Shown piece after piece: positions 34,454 to 47,215 of a DNA stretch of 64,000 nt. Under the pieces are notes generated by a model. The model was given only the letters and a program-made list of their open reading frames with translations, had not been told where the DNA came from and did not search any database. The translations under genes were made by a program, and so were the position numbers. The DNA comes from Chelonoidis abingdonii (lineage: Eukaryota > Chordata > Testudines > Testudinidae). How positions within the stretch are numbered: position 1 is the stretch's first letter; each line of letters starts with the position of its first letter. The DNA is taken from positions 13,023,864 through 13,087,863 of the forward strand of contig NC_133778.1 of assembly GCF_003597395.2 (NCBI RefSeq), given 5' to 3'.

Positions 34454-36336
34454 GGGATAGTTTCCTGAACTAAATGTATAGTTCAAAGGTATTTAAATCG
34501 TCTTCTAATTATACGTAAGCCCAGGCTTGAAACTGATCTACATTCAAAGTTTTCATAAACTTCAGCAGGAGTTGTATCTAAGAAACAATTGCAGGACTGG
34601 GTATGAGAACTGGTCCTAATGGTGCCATGCTACCAGAGTGGGGACAGAGGCTACGCAGTACCACAGTAGGGCTGCTGCATCATAGGGAAGGAACCTCCTT
34701 TACCCATAAATTGAGGGGCCCGCAAGGTTTGGAAGCTTGGGCCTCCTGGCTCCTCTATAGATTTGTAATCCTCTCCCTCATGAGGAAATAAACTCTATAG
34801 GGAAGAAACTCTTAACAGAGTCATAAGCTCAGTTAGATTCACCCTGTGGAGTTTCTATCCCACTCCGTTATGTTTTACAACCAAAAGGCCCTTAGTTAAC
34901 TGGGGCGAAGTTCTGCTCTGTGTAACAGGTGCACAGCCCTGCTGGAACCAGTGCAGTTGTAGGAATATGACAGAGTGCAGAATTTGCTCCCATATCTTTT
35001 GTGCCAGTAATTTTTAACAAGCAAACACATCTGACTGCTCCAAGATACTTCACTCATTGCACACTCAATTGGTAAAACATTCTCAGGATCTACTAATACA
35101 GAAAATGGGGAGGGGTGCTGGGAGGGCTTACCTACTGTACTATTAAATCCCAATTTCTATTATCATTCTTAAAACCTTGATTATCCTGACTCAGTCTCTC
35201 TTAATGGTTTGTGATCACATGGTCCAAATTATGTGCTTTTAAAAAAATCCTGACTTTAGAACCAGTTTTTCCATAGACAGTTTAGCTTTTTCTGTGTTTC
35301 TTGTAAGCAGCAGGAGGCTTTTTGCTTTGCTGTGGGATAGTGAATAAACGAGTGTTTGTTTTATTTAAACAAAATGTAATGATGACTTGCTTGAGTGGGA
35401 AAAAATGCTACATGTTCAAACTTTGGGGGGCAGAGAGGGGGAGAACTCTCCAATTAGCTCCAGTTTTCTTTTAACTTAACCAAAAAGTGGGTTGTAAAAT
35501 TAGAACGTTGACACACTAGTGACATCCGACCCACAGCTTTGGGTTAATACATTTTGGAGGAGCAACACTAACACCTAATAATAATGGTAAGGCCAACAAC
35601 TCTGAACACAAATGGTAATTCCATTTGAGAGCATTCATAATGGGCCTGATCTTTCACCTGTACAAGAAAATGGGGGTTTATCCCCTGGCTTCAGACACAG
35701 AAAGATCAAACCCTATGTGAGGGTACTTGGACCAAAATTAGTTACGTTAGCCTCTGAGGGAAATCTTTCTGCACATGATACCAGGTTGCGAGAGCCGGAG
35801 TTACAATGGTACAGTCTCGCTACAGAACACGTAATGACAACTCCACAGTCATGGATGAGCTAATATAATAGACCACTCTGCCAGCTGTGATCTAACATGA
35901 TAGTTGCTCTCTTCTACAAGTGACCTATTTACTCCAACAATTGAAAATGCATTGTTGCAGCTGTGACTATTGCTTCCTAACTGACTGAAGCAAAATTGCT
36001 TTATTTGCTTATATGAATTCAGCATAATCATATTGCATTGATTCTTTGGCTCAGTTGGTGAGGAATTTCACCCTGGGGAGGAAGGGCCAGCTTTAAACCC
36101 ATCTTCGTCGTTTCTGCTGTTTCTGAAATAATTTCATGGTAGGAACTCTTTCCTTAGTCAACCATTTATTTTTAAAATGAAACTCTATAACTGTATAAAA
36201 TGTACCCATTATGGAGTTTCACAATGTGTTTTCAGCTGGATTAGGTGGGAAGGGCAGTGGTGCTATTCATGCACAGAACGCAGGAGTTGTCATACCAGAT
36301 CCGAAAATAGATCTATCTACTCCAGCATCCATTTTT

Positions 36337-36360
36337 ATTTATTTATTTATTTATTTTTTT
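36337..36360 (+). repeat. (TTTA)n microsatellite
   Basis: Run of TTTA tetranucleotides ending in a T run. Confidence 0.85.
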
Positions 36361-36406
36361 ACCAGCAGACAGTACCTGGTAACCCAGACCCCTAGTGAAT
36401 CTAGAT

Positions 36407-36716
36407 CAGGGGTCGGCAACCTTTCAGAAGTGGTGTGGCGAGTCTTCATTTATTGCCTCAAATTTAAGGTTTCGCGTGCCAGTAATGCATTTTAATGTTT
36501 TTAGAAGGTCTCTTTCTATAAGTCTATAATAGATAACTAAACTATTGTTGTATGTAAAGTAAATAACGTTTTTAAAATGTTTAAGAAGCTTCATTTAAAA
36601 TTAAATTAAAATGCAGAGCCCCTGGACCGGTGGCCAGGACCCCAGCAGTGTGAATGCCCCTGAAAATCAGCTCGCGTGCCGCCTTTGGCATGCGTGCCAT
36701 AGGTTGCCTACCCCTG
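36407..36716 (-). mobile_element. Short hAT element, 310 bp, CAGGGGTAGGCAACC family
   Basis: It begins CAGGGGTCGGCAACCTTTC and ends GGTTGCCTACCCCTG. The flanks ATCTAGAT (36399-36406) and ATCTAGGT (36717-36724) agree at 7 of 8 positions. It is the reverse orientation of the copy at 59212-59654; the two are 310 and 311 bp once the later insert in the latter is removed. Confidence 0.9.
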
Positions 36717-37813
36717 ATCTAGGTCACTTTACAGTGCTGCAGATGTTTGGTTTGCTTAACAGAATTCCAACATGACCCTTTTGTGGGGACCCACCTTATT
36801 CCCTGAAGCATGGTTCTTTATTAATAATCCATATAATTATTTTAGAGTGCATAGGTATAATTTTTATTAATAATCATGGAATTATCAGTCACAGATTTTG
36901 CTTGATGACCTTTAGCAGCAGTGAATTCCACAGGTTAACTGCACACTGTGTTATTTGCACTAGTCATAGATGCACTTGTCTTTAACTTTCCATGGGTCTC
37001 TGTGTTTGTATGCATTGGGGCACATATGCAATGCCTTCTTTATATGAAACGTTAATTACAAATAATATGTTCTGATGATACAAAGGAATTTGCCAGCACA
37101 GTGCCTTAAACTCATAGAGAATCTTATTAACTTCAGTTGAACTCTGCATGAGACTTCACTGGGACTCTCTTGGATTTATGAGTAATTTTAATCTAAAAAG
37201 TAGTACAGTCTAATAGCTCTCATTCATTTTAAAATTGTGTAATCTTTGTACTCTGTTATAGAGAACTTTGCTATAAGGAACATGGGTGTGAATGTTCATA
37301 AGGGATCAGGAAAAGCAGGGATGTAAGAAACTGATGCAGACCTGAAAGTTACATATAATCTTCTCTATACAATTTTTAGAAATCTTGAAAGATGTGTGTG
37401 CAACCGTGAAATCAACAGACAGGCAGCTTTGAATTGTACCATGGATGCACACAGAATATTGATTCATTGCAGCTCTCTCCCTAACCTTGGTATTATAATA
37501 CTATAGGGTTCAGAATTTCAAAAGGACAATGAGTTTTTGAACATTTCTCCAATGTATTAATCTCCATCTGGCTTTTCTTCAACAGTCATACAGGACCTGT
37601 GTTTCCAACTAACTTTTTCTTCAACAAATATAGACATAGTAGAAAGAGTAATCCAAATGATCCACCAAGAATTGAGTTTCTCTCTGCACTCCTGTTGGGC
37701 TGTCTGAGACACAATTCCTTCATTCTCCTGTCTTTTTGAAAGTTAATTTTTGGAAAATCTAGTACTATAGAACAACTTTAACTGATTACCCTCCTGCCTT
37801 CAGCACCAGTAAA
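36717..37813. other. Mostly single-copy DNA with a CR1/L3-like scrap
   Basis: Around 36865-36965, GCAGTGAATTCCACAGGTTAACTGC resembles the 3' coding end of CR1/L3 elements on the minus strand. The remainder shows nothing. Confidence 0.45.
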
Positions 37814-37821
37814 CCTGAGTG

Positions 37822-38086
37822 CAGGGCCATCCCTAGGGGAATGCGGGGCCCGTGGCAGAAGTGATGGATTCATCTCTTCCAGGACCAACCGTGCTGGACA
37901 ATCACGCTGGCCCGTGGGGCCCCCCCAAAGCATGGAGCCTGGAGCGGAGGGGGGGGGGGGCAAAAATGATGGATTTGTCTGTTCCGAGATCGACCGCGCC
38001 AGCCAATCACACTGGCCCACAGGGCCCCTCAAAGCATGGTGCCAGGAGCGGTCATCCCGATTCGCCTTACCCAAGGGATAGCTCTG
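37822..38086. mobile_element. hAT element, 265 bp
   Basis: It has exact 8-bp duplications CCTGAGTG at 37814-37821 and 38087-38094. The ends are CAGGGCCATCCCTAGG and, in reverse, CAGAGCTATCCCTTGG. The body holds two diverged copies of a unit starting GATGGATT, at 37863 and 37968, about 105 bp apart. Confidence 0.92.
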
Positions 38087-38189
38087 CCTGAGTGTTGTTA
38101 TTAGCCTAATTTTTGCATATGTAAAAGCAAAGCAATGCTTTCTTTCATCTACACAAATGGAGCAACAGCATCAGAGGACATTTATCTAT

Positions 38190-38412
38190 TGTACTTATAT
38201 GTCCTCCGTCACCGTAGCGTCTGAGTGCCTCACAACTTTAATGTATTTAGCTCGCAACCCCCCTTTGAGGTAGGGAGTATTATCCCAGTTTTACAGATGG
38301 GAAATTGAGACATGGAGTGACTTGCCCAAAGTCACACAGGAAGTTTGTGGTGGGAGCTGGGAATCTAACTGGGTCTTCCAGGTCCCAGGGTAGTACCGTG
38401 ACCACTGGAACA
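38190..38412 (-). repeat. MIR-like SINE
   Basis: The plus-strand order TTTTACAGATGGGAAATTGAG, GTGACTTGCCCAAAGTCACAC, then AGTACCGTGACCACTGG is the reverse complement of a MIR-class SINE. Well preserved. Confidence 0.78.
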
Positions 38413-41400
38413 TTCTTCCATATGAAAGCCATTCTCTAGGCTTCAGAAACTACAGGAAAAGAGGGATTTTTATCAAGACATCCCTTTCCCATAGATCCAA
38501 GCAGTTTTTTATCACCCTTTAAAAGGAATGTGCTTCTTGCTTCAGAACATATTGTTTGAATTGCATTTTATACTGTATTTTTATCTGTTTCTATATATTC
38601 TCAAAAAAGGGGGATTTCTTTGTGCCCACATGTAAAAAGACATTCAAATTCCCCTTCCCTCAGATGCCACCCAGAATCCATAGTTCAGACACATAATCGG
38701 TAGGTTCTTTGGGTAGCCTAAAGCTAAGTTACAACCTTGTGGTATTCAATATTTGTAAGAAGGAAAAAGAATCTAAATCAATGTCAGAATGAAATTATGA
38801 AAACAAAATGAATGGAAGATGTTGACACAATGCACTTGGTGGAACAAATATTTCAGGGTGATTGTTTGTACTGCCACTCCCTTAGCTAATTTGTCAATTC
38901 ATAAATCTATCACAGATGACTTGGCAGCCGGTTGCTTAAGCTGTTTGTTTATGTTAACTGGTAATCATTCTGTTAGATCTCGGATTCCGCTGATTTTTCT
39001 GTTACGTAGATTAACTTTGGGGGAGGTAGACAGGAATGGTGCTTTTTTGTTCCTTGTGTTCAGGATATTTTGTAGACAAGATTGTGGATTACTGGTTATA
39101 GTGTATACTTTGGCCTTTCAAACAGGAATTTGCCAAACTCTAACTCAGACTTTTCTTTGCACTCATTACTTTCTCTTAGCACTGAGAGTCTCTCCTTGGA
39201 TTTGACTGCCAGATGTTATTTATACAAACCGTATTGGTTTCCATTACCTACTGGAAATTGACTTTAGGTGGAAATGAATATTGCAATTATATCATTATCT
39301 CTGCATAAATTATTGTCCATTTGTTTTTAAATACCTTGCGCAAAACAAACAAACAAACAAAAAAAGCCCTTGCGTACACATTGCCATTTTGGACAAGTTA
39401 AGCTTGCCTGACAAAAAAAAATAAAAAATAGTTCAACGACAGCACAGTGGAAGTCAAAGAAAAATGGAATGAGAATTTTTTTTTTTTTGACCTTACATAT
39501 TTAGCTCCCAGAGTAAAGTGTCACAGTCAAGTCAGGAGTCTGAACTCTTAGTAGATCCTTTCCCTGTGAACTCTCCTGCAACTACACTGAGAAGAGAGAG
39601 AAATAACAGAGGTTAACTGAAAAGGGTTACTTTGTGCCTGGGGTGGAAGCTCCTGGAAGTGATCCAGCCAGTTACAGGGCAGTCCACTTGTCTTTAAGCT
39701 ACTGCTGCAAAACTGAATAAGAATTTTGATGAGGTGTTACAATAACATTGTAACTCAATCTGTCTGCAAATCATGCTCATAAATTGCCACAGATAGGGTC
39801 AGAATTGCTGTCACTTACTTTTTATGATGTTTCGCTTCGGGGGAAAGAAAAGGCTGCTCCTGCGTTCATTAAGAACTTGTGACCGCTGGAGCTGGACAGT
39901 GCTGTCTGCCATAAATTATTTGATTTAAAGAGACCTTTATTCTAAGACTTGATGCAAGAATCCTAATGGAAGAATGACAGGCCAAGAACAAAACATTCCA
40001 GAGGGCGTTGCTTATTGGTAGCCAGACAAGGGAGCCATTGTTATAAGAAAACAACACGAATAAACAATAGTTAAGTAAAACTGTGCAGAATCTTTAATAC
40101 AGTATTAGATGTTTCCTTTAGGAATCACGAAGCATGCAGGATCCTTATGTTCTCCAAAGGGTTTGTTTGGCAGCCTGTAGATTGCGTACTGTGAAGTGAC
40201 TGGAGGGAGATATCCACAATAACGAGAGTGCCGGAGTGAAACAGGGAAGCATCAGTCACCAGATTGGGAGAGTGACTTTGTAGCCAAGCTCTGAACCTAC
40301 AACTTTTTCCTCCTCTCCCTAGGTGGGCAACACAGGGCTCAATATCCTTGGGAAAACATGGCATGCAAATTTAGTTATACCTGGGACTCAAACAAACTTT
40401 GCTTAGGGCTTTCAGGCACTGGTGGATTTCAGTATGCCAAAGGGCAAACCAGTCCTAATGCGTAATACAAGAAATTATTTAGCTTATTCATTTTGTCTTG
40501 TGCAATTATCCAAATTCAGTGTCTGAGACACAGCATAAAAGCCAACCCTCAACTATTAAAAAAAAAAAATTCCTGGTAAATATTTTGAACAACAAAGAAA
40601 ATAAATTCTACAGTTAAGATTGCTGCTTGTGCAGAAACAATAAATGGAGTAAGATAATAAAAGACTCAGAGTGTATAGCATAAAGAATGAGAATATTTGA
40701 ATAACTGACAGATGAACAGACTACAGCACATAATCCTGCCTCTGAATCTCTTGATGAAAAGCAAATTTCCAACTCAATTGTGATATTAGGTTTTATACAG
40801 CTCTTTTAATCTCATTCTTTCCATTTTCAAAATAAATGAAAAATAATGCTTTTTAACATACGCCCTTTCCTTAGCAAACATATTATTTGTAAGCCTGTCT
40901 AGCTAACTACCTAGATATAAAAAGACCATGGGAAAACTGGAGCAACGGGGGTAAGCAGAACTAAGACAAACAAGCTGCCTCTTTATTAGGATTTGCAATA
41001 AGTAACTATTTTGTCCTATACTAATAGGATGAAATCCCAGCCCCTTGTGGAAAGCCTGAGTGTTCAGTGGATTAACGGGGGTTGGGGAAGAGAATGGATC
41101 CTTCACAGCCCCAAGATGGGGCACAGAACACCTGCACAGCCAGATAGCAGCTGCTATTATAGGCTGTGAAATGTAATAATTGTATCCAATGCTGCCCTTC
41201 TCTCCTCAATATGTGGAGTTTATAGAAAATGACTGCAAGCTGGTTGGCCCACAACCCACCCTATGAACTCCCATCATGTTACCCAGCTATCTAGGTGCCT
41301 TAGAAAGCACTTACCAGCATGGCATGCTGGGAATAATCTTTTCAAGTCAGTGACTGTGGAGCTCAGCTCCATTGCATTCGGGGAGCAGTGCAGTCCCCTT

Positions 41401-42027
41401 GCTGGCCCTCTCCATGGACTAGTCCTGTCACACAGCAGATCCATGATGGTTTTGTGCAAATGGGGAGAGAAAAGAAGGTGCTTATAACCTTGTCCTTTCT
41501 GTGTTCACGTACCCTTTCTCTACGAACTACGTTCCATAGTCAAGGCTTGGGTTAAATCAGTATCCATAAGTTCGTTGATTTTAAAAAGTTTTGCAAGAGT
41601 TCTACTCTAATAACAATGTACATCTCAGGTACCATAATCGAATAACGAGGGGCCATACATTCATGACAGAATGCGCTCTAATGAGAGGGGCACCTCACTT
41701 GAAGGCACAAGGACAAAGGCACCTTAGGCATATGCCAGTCCCCTACTGATGCACTCTGGTTTGTGGGTTATCGCTTGCGGTATTCGCTCACCCTTATCCA
41801 ATTAATCTCAAAGGCAGACCTGCTCAAGCTTTACAGTTCTTATTTATACACACTGCCACATAAGTTCTTATTAATGTCTGAATAACAGCATTTCATTACT
41901 TTCAGCAGTGCAGCTCTCACACTGCATCAAAGTCCCATCGGACATCTTAATCCAGCATGAGTGTCTAGGCAACTCAGCTTGACAAAGGCGTCGCCAAGTA
42001 GGAGGAATGATTCAACTCCTGTCACCA
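38413..42027. other. Repeat-poor DNA, no gene found
   Basis: A 128-codon open frame (38819-39205 plus) shows no domain. AAAC repeats and T runs occur at 39345-39365 and 39478-39488. No exon or named transposon recognised over 3.6 kb. Confidence 0.45.
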
Positions 42028-42130
42028 TCACCATAAGACTTGGCACTTCTATAGTCTCTTCTATGCACAGATCTCAAAGAACTTTACAAGCATGAATAAT
42101 GCACTGCAAGGCGACTACCCTCTCTGCATT
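42028..42130 (-). repeat. MIR-like SINE fragment
   Basis: GGCACTTCTATAGTCTC followed by AGATCTCAAAGAACTTTACAAGC is the end of the same SINE class in reverse. Confidence 0.55.
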
Positions 42131-43255
42131 CAAATCCCTCCTGCTCGCTCACTTATGTAGTCATGTCTAGAGGAAGCTAGCTGGCTAGTTATGGCAGGGC
42201 TATGGGTGCAAGGGGATAATCCATATAATATACCAAAACAATTCAAGAGTTTTGTGCTATTGTAACACCATGGGTGGGATTTTTTCATGGGGCTTAAAGG
42301 AGCTAGACACCCAACTCCGAGCTAGTCTTACCAAAATATGGCCATTTCCCACATTGATGACTTTGCTTGGTCCTTTGACTGTCTGTCAGCTTTTTACATT
42401 ATGAGGATTTTGAAATAGGCACAATATCTTTTATGTTTGAGAAGGGCCCAGCACATTGTCAGCACTACTCCTACACCAATGACAGGATGCAGTGTCATGG
42501 CAAACACCGGCAGGGGGGGGTGGGGGAGGCTGTGGTGGGGGGAGAGAACCATTAGAGGGAATCTGACTAATAAGAATCTCAGATGTTCTCAGGATTCTAT
42601 GACTAGAGTATCTTGGAGGTCTGATACACCAAGAAGAGAGACTAGATTGTGACTTTGATCTACTGCTTGTCGACAGTGCATCTACTTTGCATATCATACA
42701 AGGGATGCTAATATTATGGAGATGCGGAGAAGTTTTTTCTAATAGTGCTAGAGACATTCTGGCACGTAGAGAAGAGAAATAAGAGTTGCTGTAAATAATT
42801 CCAGTTATCATGGTTGTAAGAGAGGAATGTTTTCCAGTAAATCCTCTCTTCCCCCCCTTTTTTCCCCTTCAGTTTTTGAATTCTTTCTCTCGTTGTGTCA
42901 TTCTTTCTTCTTTCCTCCTCCCCCCACCCTTTGTTTTACTTTCTCTCCCTTCCAAAAGCAGCACATTCAGCTAAGGAATTCGGATACTGGCATCTATACA
43001 AAATCAACTCCGAAGGAATTCTTGTATCTTCGTTTTTGCAGCACCCTCTGATATATGATTCACATCTACCCAGCCTATGGGGTAGTTCTTCTTGCACCCA
43101 CCAGGGTGCTCACATCCCTCCCCCAGAAGGCACTACTAGGCTAATTTAACCCATCTTTTTCTTAGTTTTTCCACACGTTTCTATGGATTCCTTACAAATC
43201 TACATATGACTTCCATAGTGTGTGCTTTTGTGTCACCATATTTAATAGCAGCCAA
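42131..43255. other. Single-copy DNA, no gene found
   Basis: A pyrimidine-rich stretch lies at 42840-42950 and a G run at 42513-42526. No gene or named repeat. Confidence 0.5.
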
Positions 43256-43383
43256 GGCTCTGATCTTGCCAACACTTAGGTACATATGTAAGTTCACTCA
43301 CATGAGCTGTCCCATTGAGGTCAATGGGATTACTCACTAAAGTGAAGTTCAGCATGTGTGTAAGTGTTTGCAGGCTTGAGGCC
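43256..43383. repeat. Palindromic MITE-like element
   Basis: The left end GGCTCTGATCTTGCCAACAC is mirrored by GTGTTTGCAGGCTTGAGGCC on the right. The centre carries GTCCCATTGAGGTCAATGGG. Same family as the worn copies at 1940-2037, 24841-24990 and 29520-29645. Confidence 0.65.
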
Positions 43384-43711
43384 TAAAATCCCTCCTTACA
43401 TTTTTAGTTCCACAGGGCCAAATTTTGAGGGGCCCTGACCAGGCCACAGATGCAAAGGAAATGCCAAATTTCTGACTTGCAAGGAGCTAAGTAATTCAGT
43501 GTCCACGCCAGTAGAGGGACCCACAGAATCCTCCAGGCCTCAGCTCAGTGCAGCATGTGTTTGTGGGGAAGAATCAAACAGAAACATTGTGACCAATGGC
43601 TACATAGAGCACAGATCGGCAGGGTCAAAATCTCTCTAGAGGAAATAGATGGCATCATTATCCTCTCAATGCACCTATCTTCAGCAGTTGTGTGTTGTCT
43701 AAATATTAGGT

Positions 43712-43800
43712 TGTGAACTCTCTAGGCCAGGGGCTATCTTCAAGCAATTTGTACAATGGGGCCCTAATCTCTGTTTTGGGGTTCTTAGGTTCTACCTCAA
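43712..43800 (+). repeat. L2-like LINE 3' tail fragment
   Basis: TTGTGAACTCTCTAGGCCAG, then TTTGTACAATGGGGCCC, then GGGTTCTTAGGTTCTACC, in L2-tail order. Confidence 0.6.
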
Positions 43801-45164
43801 GAGGAACAATGAATTATAACCATAAGCTCATTCAGTGGCCCAGATGTTCACCAGTTACTTAACACTTGGATTAAGGGTTCTGCCCCTCACCCCATGGCTT
43901 TGGAATATATTTTCCTAAATCAGTGGCCCATTTGCTCCATTTGTTTACTGATTTCCAAGTTTTATCAATAGGGTCTATAAAATACAAGATTAAATGAATT
44001 TTCCAGTCTATCTGTTGGTGAACATATGCTGTCCATGCATTAGCTGTTTTGCTTTCTCATTACAGTTAAGGTGATTATTTAAGCAATGGTGGAGATTTCA
44101 TTGCTTTGAGATTGTTTAATCATATCCCTGAAAACACCACAAAGCATGGGGGCTAACTATCCAAAGATAAATGTATATCCCTAGAAGTTACCTTATAGCA
44201 ATTAGGGTTGATATCAGTTCTTTATACAAGTAAATGACTTTGGTCACTGGCAAATGACAGCTGATGTTACACTGTTTGAGCAGAGAAGTTCACATAGATG
44301 AACTTCTTCATTTGAAATACTGAATAGCAATTGAGTATGGGCCTTGAGTATAGGCAGTATTTATAATAAAAAATTAAAATTGTACTTTAAAATATTCAAG
44401 AAATGTGAAACATAATATGAGAGAAGGCTTATGAGTCAAAATGTTGCCGTATTTAAGACCTTTACACATATTCAGTATCTGCTTGCATAACTATAGGATA
44501 TCTGCTTTGAAGAACCTTTTTAAAAATGTAATTTTTGTACAAAGAATGCAGATATTCATTGCCCTTTTATGCATAAGCTTAAAATTGTCAATCTGTGTTT
44601 AATAAAATAATGATTGTGCAGGTGTGGGGAATAATTTATATTATACTGGACAAGTCAGGCTTGGTAGCTTGCTACTGTAATGGTAGGAGACAGTACCACC
44701 TGTGACTGGCCAATGCCAGGTGGTGAGCAGTTGTTAAGTAATTTGGCAAATCTCAGCAAGTGCCAACGCTTTTGAACAGACGAGCACCTGAAGAGGGTAG
44801 TAGGACCCTAGGTGGAGGAAATATCATTGAAAGCAGAAGAGTTAAATAATGATTTAGCCAACGGCAGCCGCAAACTGAAGGGAAAACAACAGGAAAACCA
44901 CCCTAAGTAATTTCTTCTACAAGAACTGTTATGACAGAACACAAGGCACAGTGAGCCACTTGTGGCAATGGACGGTTAGACCCACAGGTCAGAAGGAGAA
45001 ACAAAGTAAACTGGGGACAAGGCCCTGGCTATTAAGAGCACAGGATTTGGTTATGATGGTCCTATACCAAACTCTTCAGGAAATACAGTGCCTGATGTTT
45101 AGAGGAAAAGGATGATCTGAAGCTTCAGAATGAATAATCAGATAATTTATATTATAAACCTAAT
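43801..45164. other. Single-copy DNA, no gene found
   Basis: No gene or named repeat. 44650-45120 is less AT-rich and could be an unrecognised old repeat. Confidence 0.45.
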
Positions 45165-45470
45165 GCTTAGTGCTTATAAAGTGCTCTTCCTCCATAGATC
45201 TGAAAGAACATTACCATGGAGGGTAAATATCGTTATCCTCAATTTATACATCTGAGATTCAGAGAGTTTAGTGGCTTGAATTCAGAGGCCAGCTACCACA
45301 CCTGTTGACTTCAGTGGGAGCTGCAGTTACCCAAGAGCTTTGAAAATCAGGCCATAAGTGCTTTGACCAAGGCCAAACAGCAAGTCAGTGGCAGAGGAAG
45401 GAACAGAACTCATGACTTCTGGTCCTACTCGAAAGAACTATCCACTAATACATACTGTCTCCTGCTCTTG
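45165..45470 (-). repeat. MIR-like SINE split by a 75-bp palindromic element
   Basis: In plus orientation the SINE reads from GCTTATAAAGTGCTCTTCC to AGAGAGTTTAGTGGCTTGA, is broken, and resumes as TAAGTGCTTTGACCAAGGCC then CAGCAAGTCAGTGGCAGAG. Intact members have a single continuous version of this passage. Confidence 0.75.
45280..45354. mobile_element. 75-bp palindromic insertion in the SINE
   Basis: The insert holds TTGACTTCAGTGGGAGCTGC and TTTGAAAATCAGGCC, words of the palindromic family at 14845-14976. It is bounded by imperfect 12-bp repeats TTAGTGGCTTGA (45268-45279) and TAAGTGCTTTGA (45355-45366), which agree at 9 of 12 positions and look like a diverged target duplication. Confidence 0.6.
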
Positions 45471-45475
45471 TATTG

Positions 45476-46204
45476 TCCAGTCACGCAGAAACCCTGGATT
45501 CTAGGCTGTCCTATAACATCTAAAAAAGCCAGTAACTGTGCTATCACATGCATTTGGCAACAAGTGACATTCTGAACCTATTAGAGTTTAGTTTTACAGC
45601 AACGATTACTGTGTGTGTATTTGTTATTCCAAGCAGGAATCTCACAAATTGGCCACTGGAAAAAGCACATCTGTCTTTGTAATTTGTGCAAATACTTCGT
45701 TTGCAACACTCATGTTTATTGCATAATAATTAACTGGCCCAAATCAGGTATTTTAAATGATGCACCAGTTGATTTAATCAATGACTTTTCCAACACGCCT
45801 GCCCTTTAAAAACTGACGAATTTCTGGCATGATGAGGTTTTCTTTCTGAATCTATTTTTCTTTTTGTTAGTTTCTTAGAGATGATTTAATGTGCTGTAAA
45901 ACTGGTCTCCGTACTTGCCGTTCTTTATTATATTACTTCTTAGCAAGCTATACTAAGCGCTTGAAAAAATTCGTATCAGAAAATTGAACACTAGAGAGTA
46001 AAAGGGAAAGTTGCTTTATTATTATTAATATTATTTATTGATTCCATCGACTAGACAAATATGTAATTAGGCTCTTTCTGAATTATCTTAAGGCTGGAAA
46101 AAGAAGCTTCAGGATGGTGTATAAGTGTGAAGTAGACAGTAACTTTATTCAAACGTATGGGAATAACTATACCCTCATTATATCCTAATAATCATGGGCC
46201 CTTC
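45476..46204. other. Single-copy AT-rich DNA, no gene found
   Basis: Nothing recognised. Confidence 0.5.
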
Positions 46205-46325
46205 GTTCATTCTTTGGAGCTGGGACTGTCTTTTAGTATGTAGTTGTATAGCTCCTAGCACACAAGGACCCAATTTGATTGAGGCTTTTAGATGCCACTG
46301 CAATATAAATGTTTAAAAATTTATT
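46205..46325 (+). repeat. L2-like LINE 3' tail fragment
   Basis: CTTTGGAGCTGGGACTGTC, TTGTATAGCTCCTAGCACAC and GCCACTGCAATATAAATG follow the L2-tail order. Confidence 0.65.
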
Positions 46326-47159
46326 TGAATCAGCATCTGCATGGAGTGAACCCTCCCTGATGATCTACCTTGTCCCATGTGGATGAAGAGGTAGGTCTCT
46401 CAACTCCATGGCACAATCTTCCTTTGGCCCTTATTCTGTTGAAAGTTCTCTCTTAGGTGAGAGACTCCCAGCTGGACAGTAGTGAGCCTGAGAGCAGGAT
46501 GTGGGGGCCAAGAATAAACCCAGGCGTTGTTGAAAGTTGTACAATATCTTGCCCCGGGCACCAATAGAAAATCTAGGGCCGCCACCTCCACCAAACCCTC
46601 CTGTGCTGAGCAAAACCCATTGGGCAATGGCAGGTCCTGGGAGTGATGCTGCCTGGAAGAGGTGGCAAAGAGACACGGAGATTCCATGTAGATGCTCATG
46701 TACCCCTGAGGCTTAGGAGACAAGTCTCTGGCCATTTCACAGGGAGCAAACCTTACCCTCTGATGGTGTGATCCCAGGAAATCTCTCTGAGGATATTCCC
46801 TCCCCATAAACTCCCCAGATGGGGATGATTGGTACTGGGCAATGAATTCAAGCCACTCTAAGAGCTTCAGCAATCTTTTCATATTGATGCATAGTCCAGT
46901 GAGCAAGCTTACTTGCCCAAGCTTCTGAGGTTACTAAAATGTCTTTTTTAGACTCGCACCAAAGAGGAAGTGTGAGACTTTGCAAAATGGCATTCTGAAC
47001 CAAAGACAGAATCAAATTATTATCTAGAGAGGGTCTGAGGGATGGTAGCTGGTGTCAAACTTCCAAAATAATAGCACACCGCTAATGAAATAACTATATG
47101 TATGTTTGAGATTCTTAGGCATGGAAGGAAACTAGTGAAGGGCTTGATCCTACCCCCAT
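46326..47159 (-). other. Region with an unexplained 168-codon open frame
   Basis: The longest open frame outside obvious repeats runs on the minus strand from 46906 to 46400. It starts MLTGLCINMKRLLKLLEW and has no domain, membrane segment or motif that I recognise. A rough stop-frequency estimate says about one frame this long is expected by chance in 64 kb, so I do not call it a gene. No repeat is recognised in the interval either. Confidence 0.3.
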
Positions 47160-47215
47160 AGAAGTCTTAAGCAAAACTCCCATTGATTTCTATGGTGCAG
47201 GATAAGGCACTCAGG

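Larger units (their letters stand above)
34326..36398. other. Single-copy DNA with one dinucleotide run
   Basis: A (GT)n(GA)n microsatellite spans 34416-34452. No gene or transposon is recognised in the rest. Confidence 0.5.
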
